64,000 nt of DNA from Zoogloea sp. LCSB751 (GTDB taxonomy: Bacteria; Pseudomonadota; Gammaproteobacteria; Burkholderiales; Rhodocyclaceae): the NCBI RefSeq assembly GCF_002028455.1, contig NZ_MWUM01000017.1:46132-110131 (forward strand), written 5' to 3'. Below are positions 50,315 through 59,257 of this stretch, piece after piece (the first letter of the stretch is position 1; every line of letters begins with the position of its first letter). The position numbers and the translations under genes were made by a program. The notes beneath the pieces are model-generated. The model did no database searches, was not told the DNA's origin, and saw nothing but the letters and a program-made list of their open reading frames with translations.

Positions 50315-51379
50315 ATGAGCTACACGGTCACGATCGAACCGCTCGGCGCCAGCTTCGACGTCGCGGAGGGGCAGACCCTCCTCGACGGCGCGCTGCGCCA
50401 CGGCATCTACCTGCCCCACGCCTGCTGCCACGGCCTATGTGGCACCTGCAAGGTCCGCGTGGTGGACGGCGAGGTCAATCACGGCGACGCCTCGCCCTTC
50501 GCGCTGATGGACCTGGAACGGGACGAGGGCCACTGCCTCGCCTGCTGCGCCACGCCGGAAGGCGATGTCGTCATCGAGGCGGACATCGACGAAGAACCCG
50601 ACCAACGCCCGATCCCGCTGCGCGACTTCAGCGGTCGGGTGGCCGCGCTGCAGGACCTGACGCCCACCATCAAGGGTGTGACCATCGCCCTCGACGGCGA
50701 CGGCCTCGACTTCCAGGCCGGGCAGTACGTCAACCTGGGCTGGCCCGGCCTCGCCCAGCCGCGGGCCTTCTCGCTGGCCAACGCACCGGCCGACGGGCGC
50801 CTGGTCGAGCTGAACATCCGCCGCGTACCGGGCGGCGAGGCCACCGGCTACATCCACGAGCGCCTGCAGGTCGGCGACCCGGTCACCGTCAGCGGGCCCC
50901 TCGGGCGCTTCTTCGTGCGCAAGTCCGATCCCCAGCCAATCCTCTTCATGGCCGGCGGCTCCGGGCTGTCCAGCCCGCGCTCGATGATCCTCGATCTGCT
51001 GCACACGGACGGCGACACCCGCCCGATCACGCTGGTGTACGGCGCCCGCAACCGCGCCGAGCTGTACTACCACGAGGATTTCGTCGAGCTGGCCGCCCGC
51101 CATCCCAACTTCCGCTACCTGCCGGCCCTCAGCGAGCCCACCGCAGACTGCGCCTGGGACGGCGCCACCGGCTTCGTCCACGACGCGGCGTGGACGCTGT
51201 TCGATGGCGACTTCCGCGGCCACAAGGCCTATCTGTGCGGTCCGCCGCCGATGATCGAGAGCGGCATCCGCACGCTGATGAAGGGCCGCCTGTTCGAACG
51301 GGACATCCACACCGAGAAGTTCCTGTCCGCCGCCGACGCCGCCCAGCAGAGCCGCAGCCCGCTGTTCAAAAACCTGTGA
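50315..51379 (+). CDS. dmpP: Phenol hydroxylase reductase (P5)
   Basis: 354 residues. N-terminal plant-type [2Fe-2S] ferredoxin (Cys ligands in PHACCHGLCGTC and HCLACC; spacing C-x4-C-x2-C, then distal C), then an FAD domain (RAFSLANAP, the RxYSL-like motif) and NAD domain (LFMAGGSGLSSPRSMI, LCGPPPMIE). It passes electrons from NADH to DmpN. Ends the operon, 45 bases before the convergent regulator. Confidence 0.96.
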   Translation: MSYTVTIEPLGASFDVAEGQTLLDGALRHGIYLPHACCHGLCGTCKVRVVDGEVNHGDASPFALMDLERDEGHCLACCATPEGDVVIEADIDEEPDQRPIPLRDFSGRVAALQDLTPTIKGVTIALDGDGLDFQAGQYVNLGWPGLAQPRAFSLANAPADGRLVELNIRRVPGGEATGYIHERLQVGDPVTVSGPLGRFFVRKSDPQPILFMAGGSGLSSPRSMILDLLHTDGDTRPITLVYGARNRAELYYHEDFVELAARHPNFRYLPALSEPTADCAWDGATGFVHDAAWTLFDGDFRGHKAYLCGPPPMIESGIRTLMKGRLFERDIHTEKFLSAADAAQQSRSPLFKNL

Positions 51380-51386
51380 AGCTGCC

Positions 51387-51411
51387 CCCGGAGCCCCGCC
51401 GTGGCTCCGGG
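51387..51411. terminator. Bidirectional hairpin between dmpP and the regulator
   Basis: CCCGGAGCC (51387-51395), a 7-base loop and GGCTCCGGG (51403-51411). It lies between the two convergent stops. The T-tract is weak in the dmpP direction (CCATCCGTTTCTC). Confidence 0.65.
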
Positions 51412-51423
51412 TCCATCCGTTTC

Positions 51424-53196
51424 TCAGTCGTCCTTGTCCCGCTCCAGCCGGTAGGCCAACTGGGCGCGGGACATGCCGAGCAGGCGCGCGGCGTGGGACA
51501 GGTTGCCATTGGCGCGCTTCACCGCCTCGCGCATCGCGCCGCGCTCCAGCGCCTTCAGCGGCATCGCCAGGTCCAGGGCCCGTTCGACCAGACCCTGCAC
51601 CTCCGCCCCGTCCGGCTCCTCCACATCCTCCACCTGGCTGGCCGGGCGCACCGCGCCGCGGGGGTCCATCGCCAGCAGCCCATCGCCCGGCGCCTCCTCG
51701 GCCTGGAACAGGTGATGGCGGTCGATGGCCCGGTCCTCCTGGGCGAGGATCAGGCCGCGCTCGATGAGGTTTTCCAGCTCGCGCACATTGCCCGGATAGT
51801 CGTAGCCCAGCAGCGCCGCGATGGCCCGGTGGGTGAAGCCGGACACCCGCTTGTCGTGGGCCGCCGAGAACTTGTTGATGAAGTGATTGACCAGCAGCGC
51901 GATGTCGTCGCGCCGCTCGCGCAGCGGCGGAATACGGATCGGGAAGACGTTGAGGCGGTAGTACAGGTCGGCGCGGAAGCGCCCTTCCCGCACCGCGGCG
52001 GCCAGGTCCACGTTGGTCGCCGCCACCACGCGCACATCCACCGCCCGCGACGACGAGCCGCCGACCCGCTCGATCTCCCGCTCCTGCAGGGCCCGCAGCA
52101 GCTTGGCCTGGGCCGGCTCGTTGAGGGTGCCGATCTCGTCGAGAAACAAGGTGCCCTTGTCGGCCCGCTCGAAGCGGCCCTTGCGCGCCTCGCCGGCGCC
52201 CGTGTAGGCGCCGCGCTCCACGCCGAACAGTTCGGCCTCCAGCAGATTCTCGGGGATCGCCGCGCAGTTCAGGGCGACAAAGGGCCCCTCCGCGCGCTTG
52301 CTGACCCGATGCAGCATCTTGGCGAAGCGCTCCTTGCCGACGCCGGTCTCGCCAAGCAGCAGCACCGCCGCGTTGGTCCCCGCCACCTGGCGCAGCTTGT
52401 GGCAGGCCGACAGGAAGCCGGACGAGGCGCCGACCATGAAATCGCAGTCCGAAGGGCCGGCCGGCGCGCCGCTGGCGTCCTCGAAGGGCGAGCGGCGGCG
52501 CACGAGCGACGCATTGACGAAATCCTCGGTGCGCAGGAAGCTCAGGTCGGCCTCCACGTCACCCCATTCGTCCACCGGCTTGCCGATGATGTGGCAATGG
52601 GCGTGACCGGCGCCCCGGCACTCCACCTCGCGGAACAGGATCGGGCGGCCGAACAACGCACTGTTGAAGCCTGACGCGTAGCCGGCCTGCATCCAGCACA
52701 CCGGCTCGGTGGCGACGCCGGCGGCCTCCATGTGGGTGGTCGCCTCCACGGAGTCGTGCCAGATCTGCTCCACGTAATGCACGCCCTGCTCCACGTCGAT
52801 GTCGATGCGGATCGGCTCCACCGCGACGAAACCTTCCAGCGCGTGCAGCTGCGGCCCCACCGCGAACACGTCGGTCAGCCGGCGGCCGCCGCGCAGCTTA
52901 ATCGCCAGCGTCGCGTCGCGGGCGCCGGCGGAATAGCCGATGCGCGTGAACAGCGCCCGCGCCTTGTCCACGCCGAGGGTTTCCAGCAACTCCCGGCGCA
53001 GGCCGGCGAACACCGACGCGCGCAAGAGCACGGTGCGTTCGTCGTCGAGCCAGATGCGTCCGTCCTCCGGCGCGAAGCGCAGGCGTGCCGCGATGTCGCG
53101 CAGGTCCGCCAAGCGCGGCACCGTGCCCTGCCCGTCCGCCTCGATGCGAATCGCCGCCCGCTCCAGGCGGGCATCCATGCAATGGTCCTTGCTCAT
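51424..53196 (-). CDS. dmpR: DmpR/XylR-type sigma-54 activator
   Basis: 590 residues. N-terminal XylR_N aromatic-sensing domain and V4R domain (about 30-215, with the Cys-rich CRGAGHAHCHIIGKPVDEW zinc site), AAA+ core at about 245-480 (Walker A GETGVGKE, GAYTGA in place of GAFTGA for sigma-54 contact, Walker B GTLFLDEIG), and a Fis-type HTH at the end (GNLSHAARLLGMSRAQLAYRL). It probably senses phenols and activates the sigma-54 promoter at 46606. GGGGAGA precedes the ATG. Unlike pVI150, it is downstream of and convergent to dmpKLMNOP. Confidence 0.92.
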   Translation of the reverse strand: MSKDHCMDARLERAAIRIEADGQGTVPRLADLRDIAARLRFAPEDGRIWLDDERTVLLRASVFAGLRRELLETLGVDKARALFTRIGYSAGARDATLAIKLRGGRRLTDVFAVGPQLHALEGFVAVEPIRIDIDVEQGVHYVEQIWHDSVEATTHMEAAGVATEPVCWMQAGYASGFNSALFGRPILFREVECRGAGHAHCHIIGKPVDEWGDVEADLSFLRTEDFVNASLVRRRSPFEDASGAPAGPSDCDFMVGASSGFLSACHKLRQVAGTNAAVLLLGETGVGKERFAKMLHRVSKRAEGPFVALNCAAIPENLLEAELFGVERGAYTGAGEARKGRFERADKGTLFLDEIGTLNEPAQAKLLRALQEREIERVGGSSSRAVDVRVVAATNVDLAAAVREGRFRADLYYRLNVFPIRIPPLRERRDDIALLVNHFINKFSAAHDKRVSGFTHRAIAALLGYDYPGNVRELENLIERGLILAQEDRAIDRHHLFQAEEAPGDGLLAMDPRGAVRPASQVEDVEEPDGAEVQGLVERALDLAMPLKALERGAMREAVKRANGNLSHAARLLGMSRAQLAYRLERDKDD

Positions 53197-53258
53197 GGGT
53201 CGTCTCCCCCGGTCTGTTCTTGTCGTCCGCCCATGTTAGGGCACGGACTGCCGTGGAT

Positions 53259-53294
53259 AAAAAATGCCCCGGGATGGCCGCAACATCCCGGGGC
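53259..53294 (-). terminator. Rho-independent terminator of the ABC transporter / dmpE operon
   Basis: On the minus strand GCCCCGGGATG, a 7-base loop and CATCCCGGGGC are followed by ATTTTTT. A perfect 11-bp stem with a T-tract. It ends the leftward operon before dmpR. Next to it, CAGGTCG-AC-CGACCTG (53295-53310) is a further small palindrome of unknown role. Confidence 0.85.
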
Positions 53295-53390
53295 CAGGTC
53301 GACCGACCTGAGAGGAGAGGAAAGACTGAATCGGTCGAGGGAAACATCCGCCCCGGCATCAGCCTGCGGCCGGGGTGCGCCACCGACGGG

Positions 53391-53480
53391 CTAGTCGGTT
53401 AAGCGCAGGGGCAATGCGCCGGGCCGCTGCCAGCGCGCGACGGCGACGCCATTGCGGGACGGGATCACCCCGTCGTTCAT
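53391..53480 (-). CDS. Candidate 29-residue ORF coupled to dmpE
   Basis: An ATG overlaps the dmpE stop (ATGA) and opens a 29-codon frame (MNDGVIPSRNGVAVARWQRP, then GALPLRLTD) that ends before the terminator. It may be a real microprotein, or the relic of a once-longer downstream gene. No family recognised. Confidence 0.25.
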   Translation of the reverse strand: MNDGVIPSRNGVAVARWQRPGALPLRLTD

Positions 53481-54274
53481 ACGGCGCTCTTGCCGGAGAA
53501 GGTCACGCGGCAGCTGCCGAGGCCGTTGATCGTGCACACCAGCTCGTCGCCGTCCTGCACCGGCACCAGCGGGGACTGGGAGCCGGACAGGATCACCTCG
53601 CCGGCCTTGAACGGGATGCCCAGCGGGCCGAGGGTGTTGGCCAGCCACGCCACCGCGTTGGCCGGCGAGCCCTGCACGGCGGCGCCGGTGCTGGTGGAAT
53701 GCAGTTCGCCGTTGCGTTCGAGCACCATGGTGGCGCCAGCCAGGTCGAGCTCGCGCGGGTTGCCCTTGGCCTTGCCGAGCACAAAGACGCCGCAGGAGGC
53801 GTTGTCCGCCACGGTGTCCTGGATCTTGATCTTCCAGTCGCGAATGCGCGAATCGATGATCTCGAAGCACGGCACCACGTAGTCGGTGGCGCGGATCACG
53901 TCTGCCGCGGTGATCCCCGGTCCGATCAGGTCTTCCTTCAGCACGAAGGCCAGCTCGGCCTCGGCCTTGGGCTGGATCAGCGTGCCGAGGTCGATCGCGT
54001 CGCCTTCCTGGAACACCATGCCCGACGTGAGCTGGCCGAAGTCCGGCTGGAAGACGCCGAGCATGTCCTGCACGGCCTTGCTGGTGACGCCGATCTTCTT
54101 GCCGACGATGGTCTCGCCGGCGGCGAGACGGCGGGCGATGAACGCCAGCTGGATGCGGTAGGCGTCCTCGATGGACAGTTCCGGCTCCCGCTCCAGCAAG
54201 GGCGGCACCGTCTCCCGGCGCTGCCAGGCGGTGAACAGTTCGGCCCCGTAATGTTCGATGGTCTTGCGATCCAT
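53477..54274 (-). CDS. dmpE: 2-hydroxypenta-2,4-dienoate hydratase
   Basis: 265 residues (DmpE 261). It hydrates 2-oxopent-4-enoate to 4-hydroxy-2-oxovalerate in the lower meta pathway. The family signature is strong: RLAAGETIVGKKIGVTSKAVQDMLGV, QPKAEAELAFVLKEDL, PCFEIIDSRIRDWKIKIQDTVADNASCG, and GSPANAVAWLANTLGPLGI. Here it is not beside dmpF/G but at the end of the ABC-transporter operon on the other strand. Confidence 0.93.
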   Translation of the reverse strand: MDRKTIEHYGAELFTAWQRRETVPPLLEREPELSIEDAYRIQLAFIARRLAAGETIVGKKIGVTSKAVQDMLGVFQPDFGQLTSGMVFQEGDAIDLGTLIQPKAEAELAFVLKEDLIGPGITAADVIRATDYVVPCFEIIDSRIRDWKIKIQDTVADNASCGVFVLGKAKGNPRELDLAGATMVLERNGELHSTSTGAAVQGSPANAVAWLANTLGPLGIPFKAGEVILSGSQSPLVPVQDGDELVCTINGLGSCRVTFSGKSAV

Positions 54275-54298
54275 GTGTGTTACCTCTGGTCTGTTGAG

Positions 54299-54901
54299 TC
54301 AGGTGCCGCCCAGCCCGACCGGTGGCGGGGCGAGGCGGACGATGCGCGAGAAGAGCTGCTGGTAGAGCGGATCGAGGCCGCTCACGCCGGCGCCCGCCAG
54401 CAGGCGACCGAGGGGATCGTGGTTGGCCGCGAAGGCCTGGTCCATCTCCGCCCAGTCGGCCTCTCTCAGGCTGCGCTCGGCGGCCGGCAGCACGATCTCC
54501 TCTTCGAGGCGCATGTGGTCCTCGTAGAAGCGCAGGTAGATGCCGACGCTGGCCTCGAAGACGGCGCGGCGCTCATCACCGAGCAGTTCCCAGGCGAGCA
54601 ACTCATGCTGCAGGCGACGCACGGTCTCCTCGCCGCGGGCGTGCTCCCGGTCGAGGCGTGCCACTACGTCGCCGACCTCCGGCGCCCGCGCCACCACGCG
54701 CGGGAAGAGCAGGCTGGATTCGATGGGGTGGTGCTGCTTCTCGGGGATCTCGTCGATGTAGAACAGCATCGCGCGGACCACCTCGAAGTAGGCGGCGCGC
54801 TCGTCCCCCGGCCCCATGCGGACCATCATCGCGAGGGACTGCAGCATGGCGGCCAGCGACGCGTGTTCGTCGCGGATGACCTGTTTCGTCAGCGTGCTCA
54901 T
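54299..54901 (-). CDS. Hemerythrin-like (HHE) domain protein
   Basis: 200 residues. Helical, with His/Glu ligands of an HHE four-helix bundle: RDEHASL (His13), KQHHPIESSLLFP (His57/58, Glu61), REHARGEE (His86), and YEDHMRLEEEIVLP (His128, Glu132). Would bind a non-haem di-iron centre and oxygen or NO. It overlaps livM by ATGA and precedes dmpE. Possible roles near oxygenases are oxygen supply, sensing or iron storage; none is shown. Confidence 0.85.
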   Translation of the reverse strand: MSTLTKQVIRDEHASLAAMLQSLAMMVRMGPGDERAAYFEVVRAMLFYIDEIPEKQHHPIESSLLFPRVVARAPEVGDVVARLDREHARGEETVRRLQHELLAWELLGDERRAVFEASVGIYLRFYEDHMRLEEEIVLPAAERSLREADWAEMDQAFAANHDPLGRLLAGAGVSGLDPLYQQLFSRIVRLAPPPVGLGGT

Positions 54902-55956
54902 AGGCTCACCTTGGGCATCAGTTGGGAAGGCGCGGCCGGCGTGTGGGCCGGGACGGGCGTCGCGGGCTGCGCGTCAAGCTTGAGGATGCGCCGCGTCGGC
55001 AGCATCTCGAAGCCCAGACGGCGCTGCAGGAAGCCGCCGAGCCCCTCGCGGAAGAACAGGGTCATGGCGATAGCCAGCAGGCCGAGGCCCATCTGGTACC
55101 AGGTCCCGTAATCGCTGAAGAACTTGTTGAGGGCCCAGAACACCACCGCACCGATCAGCGGCCCCTCGATACGGCCGATGCCGCCAATCATCACGATGAA
55201 AATCGCGAAAGCCGTCCAGTTCACCCCGAAGGCGGCGTCCGGGCTGATGCGCAGGTTGCTGACGAAGTACAGCGCCCCGGCCATGCCGCAGCCGAAGGCG
55301 GCCACCACATACACCGCCAGCTTCATGCGGGCCACACCCACGCCCTGGCTCTCGGCCGCCACCTCGCTGTCGCGGATGGCCTGCAGGGCCAGGCCCTGCT
55401 TGCTGCGCAGGAACAGGTACACCAGCGCAATGGCCGCCACAACACAGCCCAGCGCAACCCAGTAGGTGGTGTGCTCGCGGGTCGCCCGGCTGATCCCGCG
55501 CAGCGCCGTGAGGCTGGTGCCGGAACCGCCGCCGACCGCCGACACGTTGGCGATGCTGAGGCGGAACACCTCGGCGATGACCCAGGTGCCGATCGAGAAG
55601 TAGCCGCCCTGCAGCCGGAAGGCCAGCCGCGACACCGGCAACGCAGCCAGCGCCGACACCAGCGCCGCCAGCGGGATGGCCAGGAAGGGATTGAAGCCGA
55701 GGAAGTTGCCGAGGCTCAGCATCACGTAGCCACCGAGCCCGAAAAAGGCCTGCTGGCCCACCGACACCATACCGCCGTAGCCGGCCAGCAGGTTCCACAT
55801 CATCGCGAAGATCAGGTAGCAGGCGATCTCGACGAACTCCCGCATCCACGACGATTCGCCCCAGAAAGGCAGCGTCGCGGCGGCGACGCACAGCGCAGCG
55901 CCGATCCCGATGGTCGCCTGGGACGCCCGGGTGCTGCGAATGACGGTTGCACTCAT
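54898..55956 (-). CDS. Branched-chain-type ABC transporter permease (LivM-like)
   Basis: 352 residues, about nine membrane helices. LivM features: YGGMVSVGQQAFFGLGGYV, FRLQGGYFSIGTWVIAE, the coupling helix SEVAAESQGV, and IGGIGRIEGPLIGAVVF. The start at 55956 (MSATVIRS) omits the upstream read-through. One of two inner-membrane subunits of an importer in an aromatic-degradation cluster, so its likely cargo is an aromatic acid or phenolic, not leucine. Confidence 0.92.
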   Translation of the reverse strand: MSATVIRSTRASQATIGIGAALCVAAATLPFWGESSWMREFVEIACYLIFAMMWNLLAGYGGMVSVGQQAFFGLGGYVMLSLGNFLGFNPFLAIPLAALVSALAALPVSRLAFRLQGGYFSIGTWVIAEVFRLSIANVSAVGGGSGTSLTALRGISRATREHTTYWVALGCVVAAIALVYLFLRSKQGLALQAIRDSEVAAESQGVGVARMKLAVYVVAAFGCGMAGALYFVSNLRISPDAAFGVNWTAFAIFIVMIGGIGRIEGPLIGAVVFWALNKFFSDYGTWYQMGLGLLAIAMTLFFREGLGGFLQRRLGFEMLPTRRILKLDAQPATPVPAHTPAAPSQLMPKVSL

Positions 55957-55961
55957 GTCTC

Positions 55962-56822
55962 TCAACCCTTCGTTTTCGGAAAAAGGCCGTTCGGGCGGAC
56001 GAGCAGCACGGCCAGGAAGACCAGGTGCCCGAACCACACGCCCCAGCCCGGATCGAACTTGAAGCCCACCTGCTGGCTGACGCCGAGGACCAGCGCGCCG
56101 ACGAAGGTGCCCCAGAAGGAGCCCATACCGCCGATGATCACCGACTCGAAGGCGAACAGCAGGAGCAACGGGCCGTCGGCCGGCGACACCGTCGTGCGCA
56201 GCCCCTGGAACAGGCCGGCCAGCGCGATCAGCACGAAGGCCAGAGCCGTCGCCACCGAATAGACCTTGGCCGAGTTCAGCCCCATCAGCTCGGCCGCCTC
56301 GCGGTCGTCGGATACGGCGCGGAAGGCGCGGCCGAGGGACGTCGTCGAGAACAGCAGCTGCAGGCCGGCGGTGCAGGCCAGCGCCGCAACCAGGATCAGC
56401 AGCGGCAGCGTGCCGACGTAGATGTCCCCACCAAGATTGAGGCTGCCGGTGGCCAGTTCGCCCGCGTCCAGCGAACGGGGGTCCGCCGAGTAGATTTCCA
56501 GCAGCGCGTTCTGGATGACGATCGACAGCCCGAAGGTGACGACCAGCGACGGCAGCGGGTCCTTGCCTAGGGTGCGATTAAGGACGGTCCGCTGCAGCGC
56601 ATAGCCGACCGCAAAGGCCACCGGCAACAGCACGACGCCGGCCATCACGAAGTGGCCGCCGACCAGCGGCGCCACGGAGATGGCGGCAAAGCCGCCGACC
56701 ACGATGAGGTCGCCCTGGGCGATGTTGGTGAGGCGCATGACGCCGAACATCAACGACAACCCGAGGGAGAACAGGCAGTACAGCCCCCCGAGCAGCAGCC
56801 CCTGAATGATTGTTTCAGTCAT
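55962..56822 (-). CDS. Branched-chain-type ABC transporter permease (LivH-like)
   Basis: 286 residues, about eight helices. LivH features: LFSLGLSLMFGVMRLTNIAQGDLIVVGGF, the coupling helix SDDREAAELMGLN, and FESVIIGGMGSFWGTFVGALVLG. Starts 2 bases after livF and ends 5 bases before livM. It forms the channel with the LivM-like subunit. Confidence 0.93.
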   Translation of the reverse strand: MTETIIQGLLLGGLYCLFSLGLSLMFGVMRLTNIAQGDLIVVGGFAAISVAPLVGGHFVMAGVVLLPVAFAVGYALQRTVLNRTLGKDPLPSLVVTFGLSIVIQNALLEIYSADPRSLDAGELATGSLNLGGDIYVGTLPLLILVAALACTAGLQLLFSTTSLGRAFRAVSDDREAAELMGLNSAKVYSVATALAFVLIALAGLFQGLRTTVSPADGPLLLLFAFESVIIGGMGSFWGTFVGALVLGVSQQVGFKFDPGWGVWFGHLVFLAVLLVRPNGLFPKTKG

Positions 56823-56824
56823 GT

Positions 56825-57529
56825 CTAGATTCCAAAGTAGGCCTGGCTGATCTGCTCGCGGGTGAAGCCGTCGCTGGCCCCTTCGAGGGACACGCGCCCT
56901 TCCTGGAAGCAGTACAGGCGTTGCGACACCCGCTGGGCGACCATCACATCCTGCTCGACGATCACCACGCTCATGCCTTCTGCGGCGATGGCCGGCAGCG
57001 CGTCGTAGATCTCCTTGATGACGATGGGCGCGAGGCCCAGGGAGATCTCGTCGCACAGCAGCAAGCGCGGGTTGCTCATCAGCGCGCGGCCGATGGCCAC
57101 CATCTGCTGCTGCCCACCCGACAGGGAGGTGGCAGGCACTTTCCGCTTCTCCTTGAGGATCGGGAACATGCCGTACAGGCGCTGCAGGCTCCACGGCCCC
57201 GGCCGGCGGGCGTAACCGCCCATCAGCAAGTTCTCCTCGACGCTCAGGCTGGGAAACAGGCGGCGCCCTTCCGGCACCAGCGCGACGCCCTGGCGCACGA
57301 TGTCGCCGGGCACGCTGCCGCCGCTGGGCCTGCCGTCGATCAGCACGGTTTCCGGCGCCACGCGGACGAGGCCGGTCACGGACTTGAGGAAGGTGCTCTT
57401 GCCGGCGCCGTTGGCGCCGATCACCGCCACCGTCTCGCCTTCGCCGATGTGGAAGTCGATGCCGAACAAGGCCTGGGCATCGCCGTAATGGGCCCGCAGG
57501 CCCACCGTTTGCAGGAAAGGCGCCGTCAT
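56825..57529 (-). CDS. Branched-chain-type ABC transporter ATPase (LivF-like)
   Basis: 234 residues. Walker A GANGAGKST, Q-loop VALVPEGRRLFPSLSVEENL, signature LSGGQQQMVAIGRAL, Walker B LLLCDEISLGLAP, H-loop VEQD (His replaced by the LivF-typical VEQDV). The ATG overlaps the LivG stop (ATGA). Powers uptake with LivG. Confidence 0.94.
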   Translation of the reverse strand: MTAPFLQTVGLRAHYGDAQALFGIDFHIGEGETVAVIGANGAGKSTFLKSVTGLVRVAPETVLIDGRPSGGSVPGDIVRQGVALVPEGRRLFPSLSVEENLLMGGYARRPGPWSLQRLYGMFPILKEKRKVPATSLSGGQQQMVAIGRALMSNPRLLLCDEISLGLAPIVIKEIYDALPAIAAEGMSVVIVEQDVMVAQRVSQRLYCFQEGRVSLEGASDGFTREQISQAYFGI

Positions 57530-58242
57530 GCTTCGAGCCCCATGTAAACGCGCCGCACGTCCGGGTTGCCCATCACCGCCTCGGGCTCCCCTTCCGCCAG
57601 CTTCTCGCCGAAATTGATGACCAGCAGGCGGTCGGCGATGGACATCAGGGCGTGCACCACGTGCTCGATCCAGATCATTGTCGTGCCCTCGGCCTTGATG
57701 CGCTTCAGTTCCGCCACCAGTTCGGCCGCCTCGTGCTCGGTGAGGCCACCGGCAATCTCGTCGAGAAGCAGCAGCTTCGGCTTGGTGGCCAGCGCGCGGG
57801 CCAGCTCCAGGCGCTTGCGGTTGAGCAACGTGAGGCTGCCCGCCGGCTTGTTGGCGTGGGGCAGCAATCCGGTCTTGTCGAGGATCTCGGCCGCCGTGTC
57901 CCAGGCCTGGCGCTCGCTGAGGCGGGCGCCGAAGCAGGCGGCGGTGACGAGGTTCTCGAAGACCGTCATGTTCCCGAAGGGATGGGGCACCTGGTAGCTG
58001 CGCCCTATGCCCGCCCGGCAGCGCTGGTGCGGCCGCAGGGCGGACACGTCCTGCCCCGCGAAGGTGACGCTGCCCGCATCGACGCGCACATCACCGGATA
58101 TCAAATTGAACAACGTTGTCTTGCCGGCGCCGTTCGGCCCCAGGATGCCGAGCGTCTGGCCCTCCTCGACGGAGAACGAGACATCCCGGGTCACCTTGAG
58201 GGTGCCGTAGCTCTTGCTGACGTTGTCGACCCGTAGCAGCAC
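57526..58242 (-). CDS. Branched-chain-type ABC transporter ATPase (LivG-like)
   Basis: 238 residues from the GTG at 58242, chosen for GGGAG 6 bases upstream; a GTG at 58260 would add 6 residues without a ribosome site. Walker A GPNGAGKTT, GIGRSYQVPHPFGNMTVFENL (Q-loop), Walker B LLLLDEIAGGLT, and IEHVVHALMSIADR (H-loop). The signature is LTLLNRKRLELARAL, less canonical than LSGGQ but typical of some LivG proteins. Confidence 0.92.
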   Translation of the reverse strand: MLLRVDNVSKSYGTLKVTRDVSFSVEEGQTLGILGPNGAGKTTLFNLISGDVRVDAGSVTFAGQDVSALRPHQRCRAGIGRSYQVPHPFGNMTVFENLVTAACFGARLSERQAWDTAAEILDKTGLLPHANKPAGSLTLLNRKRLELARALATKPKLLLLDEIAGGLTEHEAAELVAELKRIKAEGTTMIWIEHVVHALMSIADRLLVINFGEKLAEGEPEAVMGNPDVRRVYMGLEA

Positions 58243-58262
58243 GTCGATCTCCCGGGCCACGC

Positions 58263-59156
58263 TCAGAGCGGGAAGACGGCCTTGACCCAGAACGCGGCGC
58301 CGTCGGCGCGGTTGCGCACGGCCATCTCGTCCTGGTACTTGGCGGTGATGAACCAGCCCTTGCCGCTGTCGTAGCGCACCGACGGACCGAAGGCAACGGC
58401 GCGGCCCTTGTTGTTGTCGATGGTGGCGCCGCTCTGCGAATCGTTGGTGAGCTGCTGGTAGTAGTAGCCGCCGACGCCCAGCGTCCAGCCGCCGCCCACG
58501 CCCCAGCCGGCGGAGTAGTCGACGATCAGCTCCTTGCCGTCCTTGTAGTCGGTGTCGTCGTTCTTGAAGTTGTAGGTCCACATCGTCTTCAGGTCGGCAT
58601 TGAAGCCGTGGGGCTGGATGTAGCTGAAGCCGAGCACGGGCTGCAGCGCCCAGTGGTTGCGGCCGATGTTGGCCACATCGCCCTTCTTGTAGGCGCCGGT
58701 CGGCGCGTAGATGTCGAGGGCCAGCACGCTGTGCAGCTTCTCGGAGAGGTGCCAGCCGAGCACCGGGCCGAAGGTCATGTCGCCGAAGCCGGTCTTGCTC
58801 TGCTGCACGCCGGAGGCCACGTTCACGTCGAGATTGACGATCGGCAGGATGGCCTGCACGCCCAGCGAGGCGCCCGCCACGACCATCGGCGTCACATACA
58901 CGACCCGCGGCACGATGGCGTTGGCGGTGACCTTGAAGGTGGACGGCGTGACCACTTCGCCGCCGTTGCCGCGCACCGCATCGGCGCTGTAGTGCTGGTA
59001 CCAGGCCATGCCATACAGGCCCGGCGGCGGCAGCGCGCAGCAGGTGTAGTTCTCGGCGCCCACAGGGTAGATCGTGCCGCCGCCTTCGGTGGCGCTGGCC
59101 GCACCGGCCAGGGCTGCCAGCGCCAGAGCAAGGGCTGCGTTCAATTTATTGTTCAT
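58263..59156 (-). CDS. Outer-membrane channel of the phenol meta-pathway family
   Basis: 297 residues. Signal peptide (LNAALALALAALAGAASA, cleavage near 22), then beta strands and a C-terminal Phe-Pro-Leu end (FWVKAVFPL). It fits the Phenol_MetA_deg (SphA-like) outer-membrane family found in aromatic gene clusters. The motif NYTCCALPPPGLYGMAWYQHY is at the mature N-terminus. AAAGGAGGAG precedes the ATG. Together with the ABC importer it would carry an aromatic substrate across both membranes. Confidence 0.88.
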   Translation of the reverse strand: MNNKLNAALALALAALAGAASATEGGGTIYPVGAENYTCCALPPPGLYGMAWYQHYSADAVRGNGGEVVTPSTFKVTANAIVPRVVYVTPMVVAGASLGVQAILPIVNLDVNVASGVQQSKTGFGDMTFGPVLGWHLSEKLHSVLALDIYAPTGAYKKGDVANIGRNHWALQPVLGFSYIQPHGFNADLKTMWTYNFKNDDTDYKDGKELIVDYSAGWGVGGGWTLGVGGYYYQQLTNDSQSGATIDNNKGRAVAFGPSVRYDSGKGWFITAKYQDEMAVRNRADGAAFWVKAVFPL

Positions 59157-59180
59157 GGTCCGACTCCTCCTTTTTTTGGA

Positions 59181-59203
59181 TGTGCGCGCCCCTGCGGGGC
59201 GCG
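59181..59203. other. Hairpin between substrate-binding and channel genes
   Basis: CGCGCCCC-TGC-GGGGCGCG forms an 8-bp stem (59185-59192, 59196-59203) in the 101-base gap. With no T-run on the minus strand it may protect the abundant binding-protein message from decay. Confidence 0.5.
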
Positions 59204-59257
59204 ACCTAGGTCGCCCGCATTGTCTCGATACGGGTTATGGGTGATGCCGGCTGGGGA

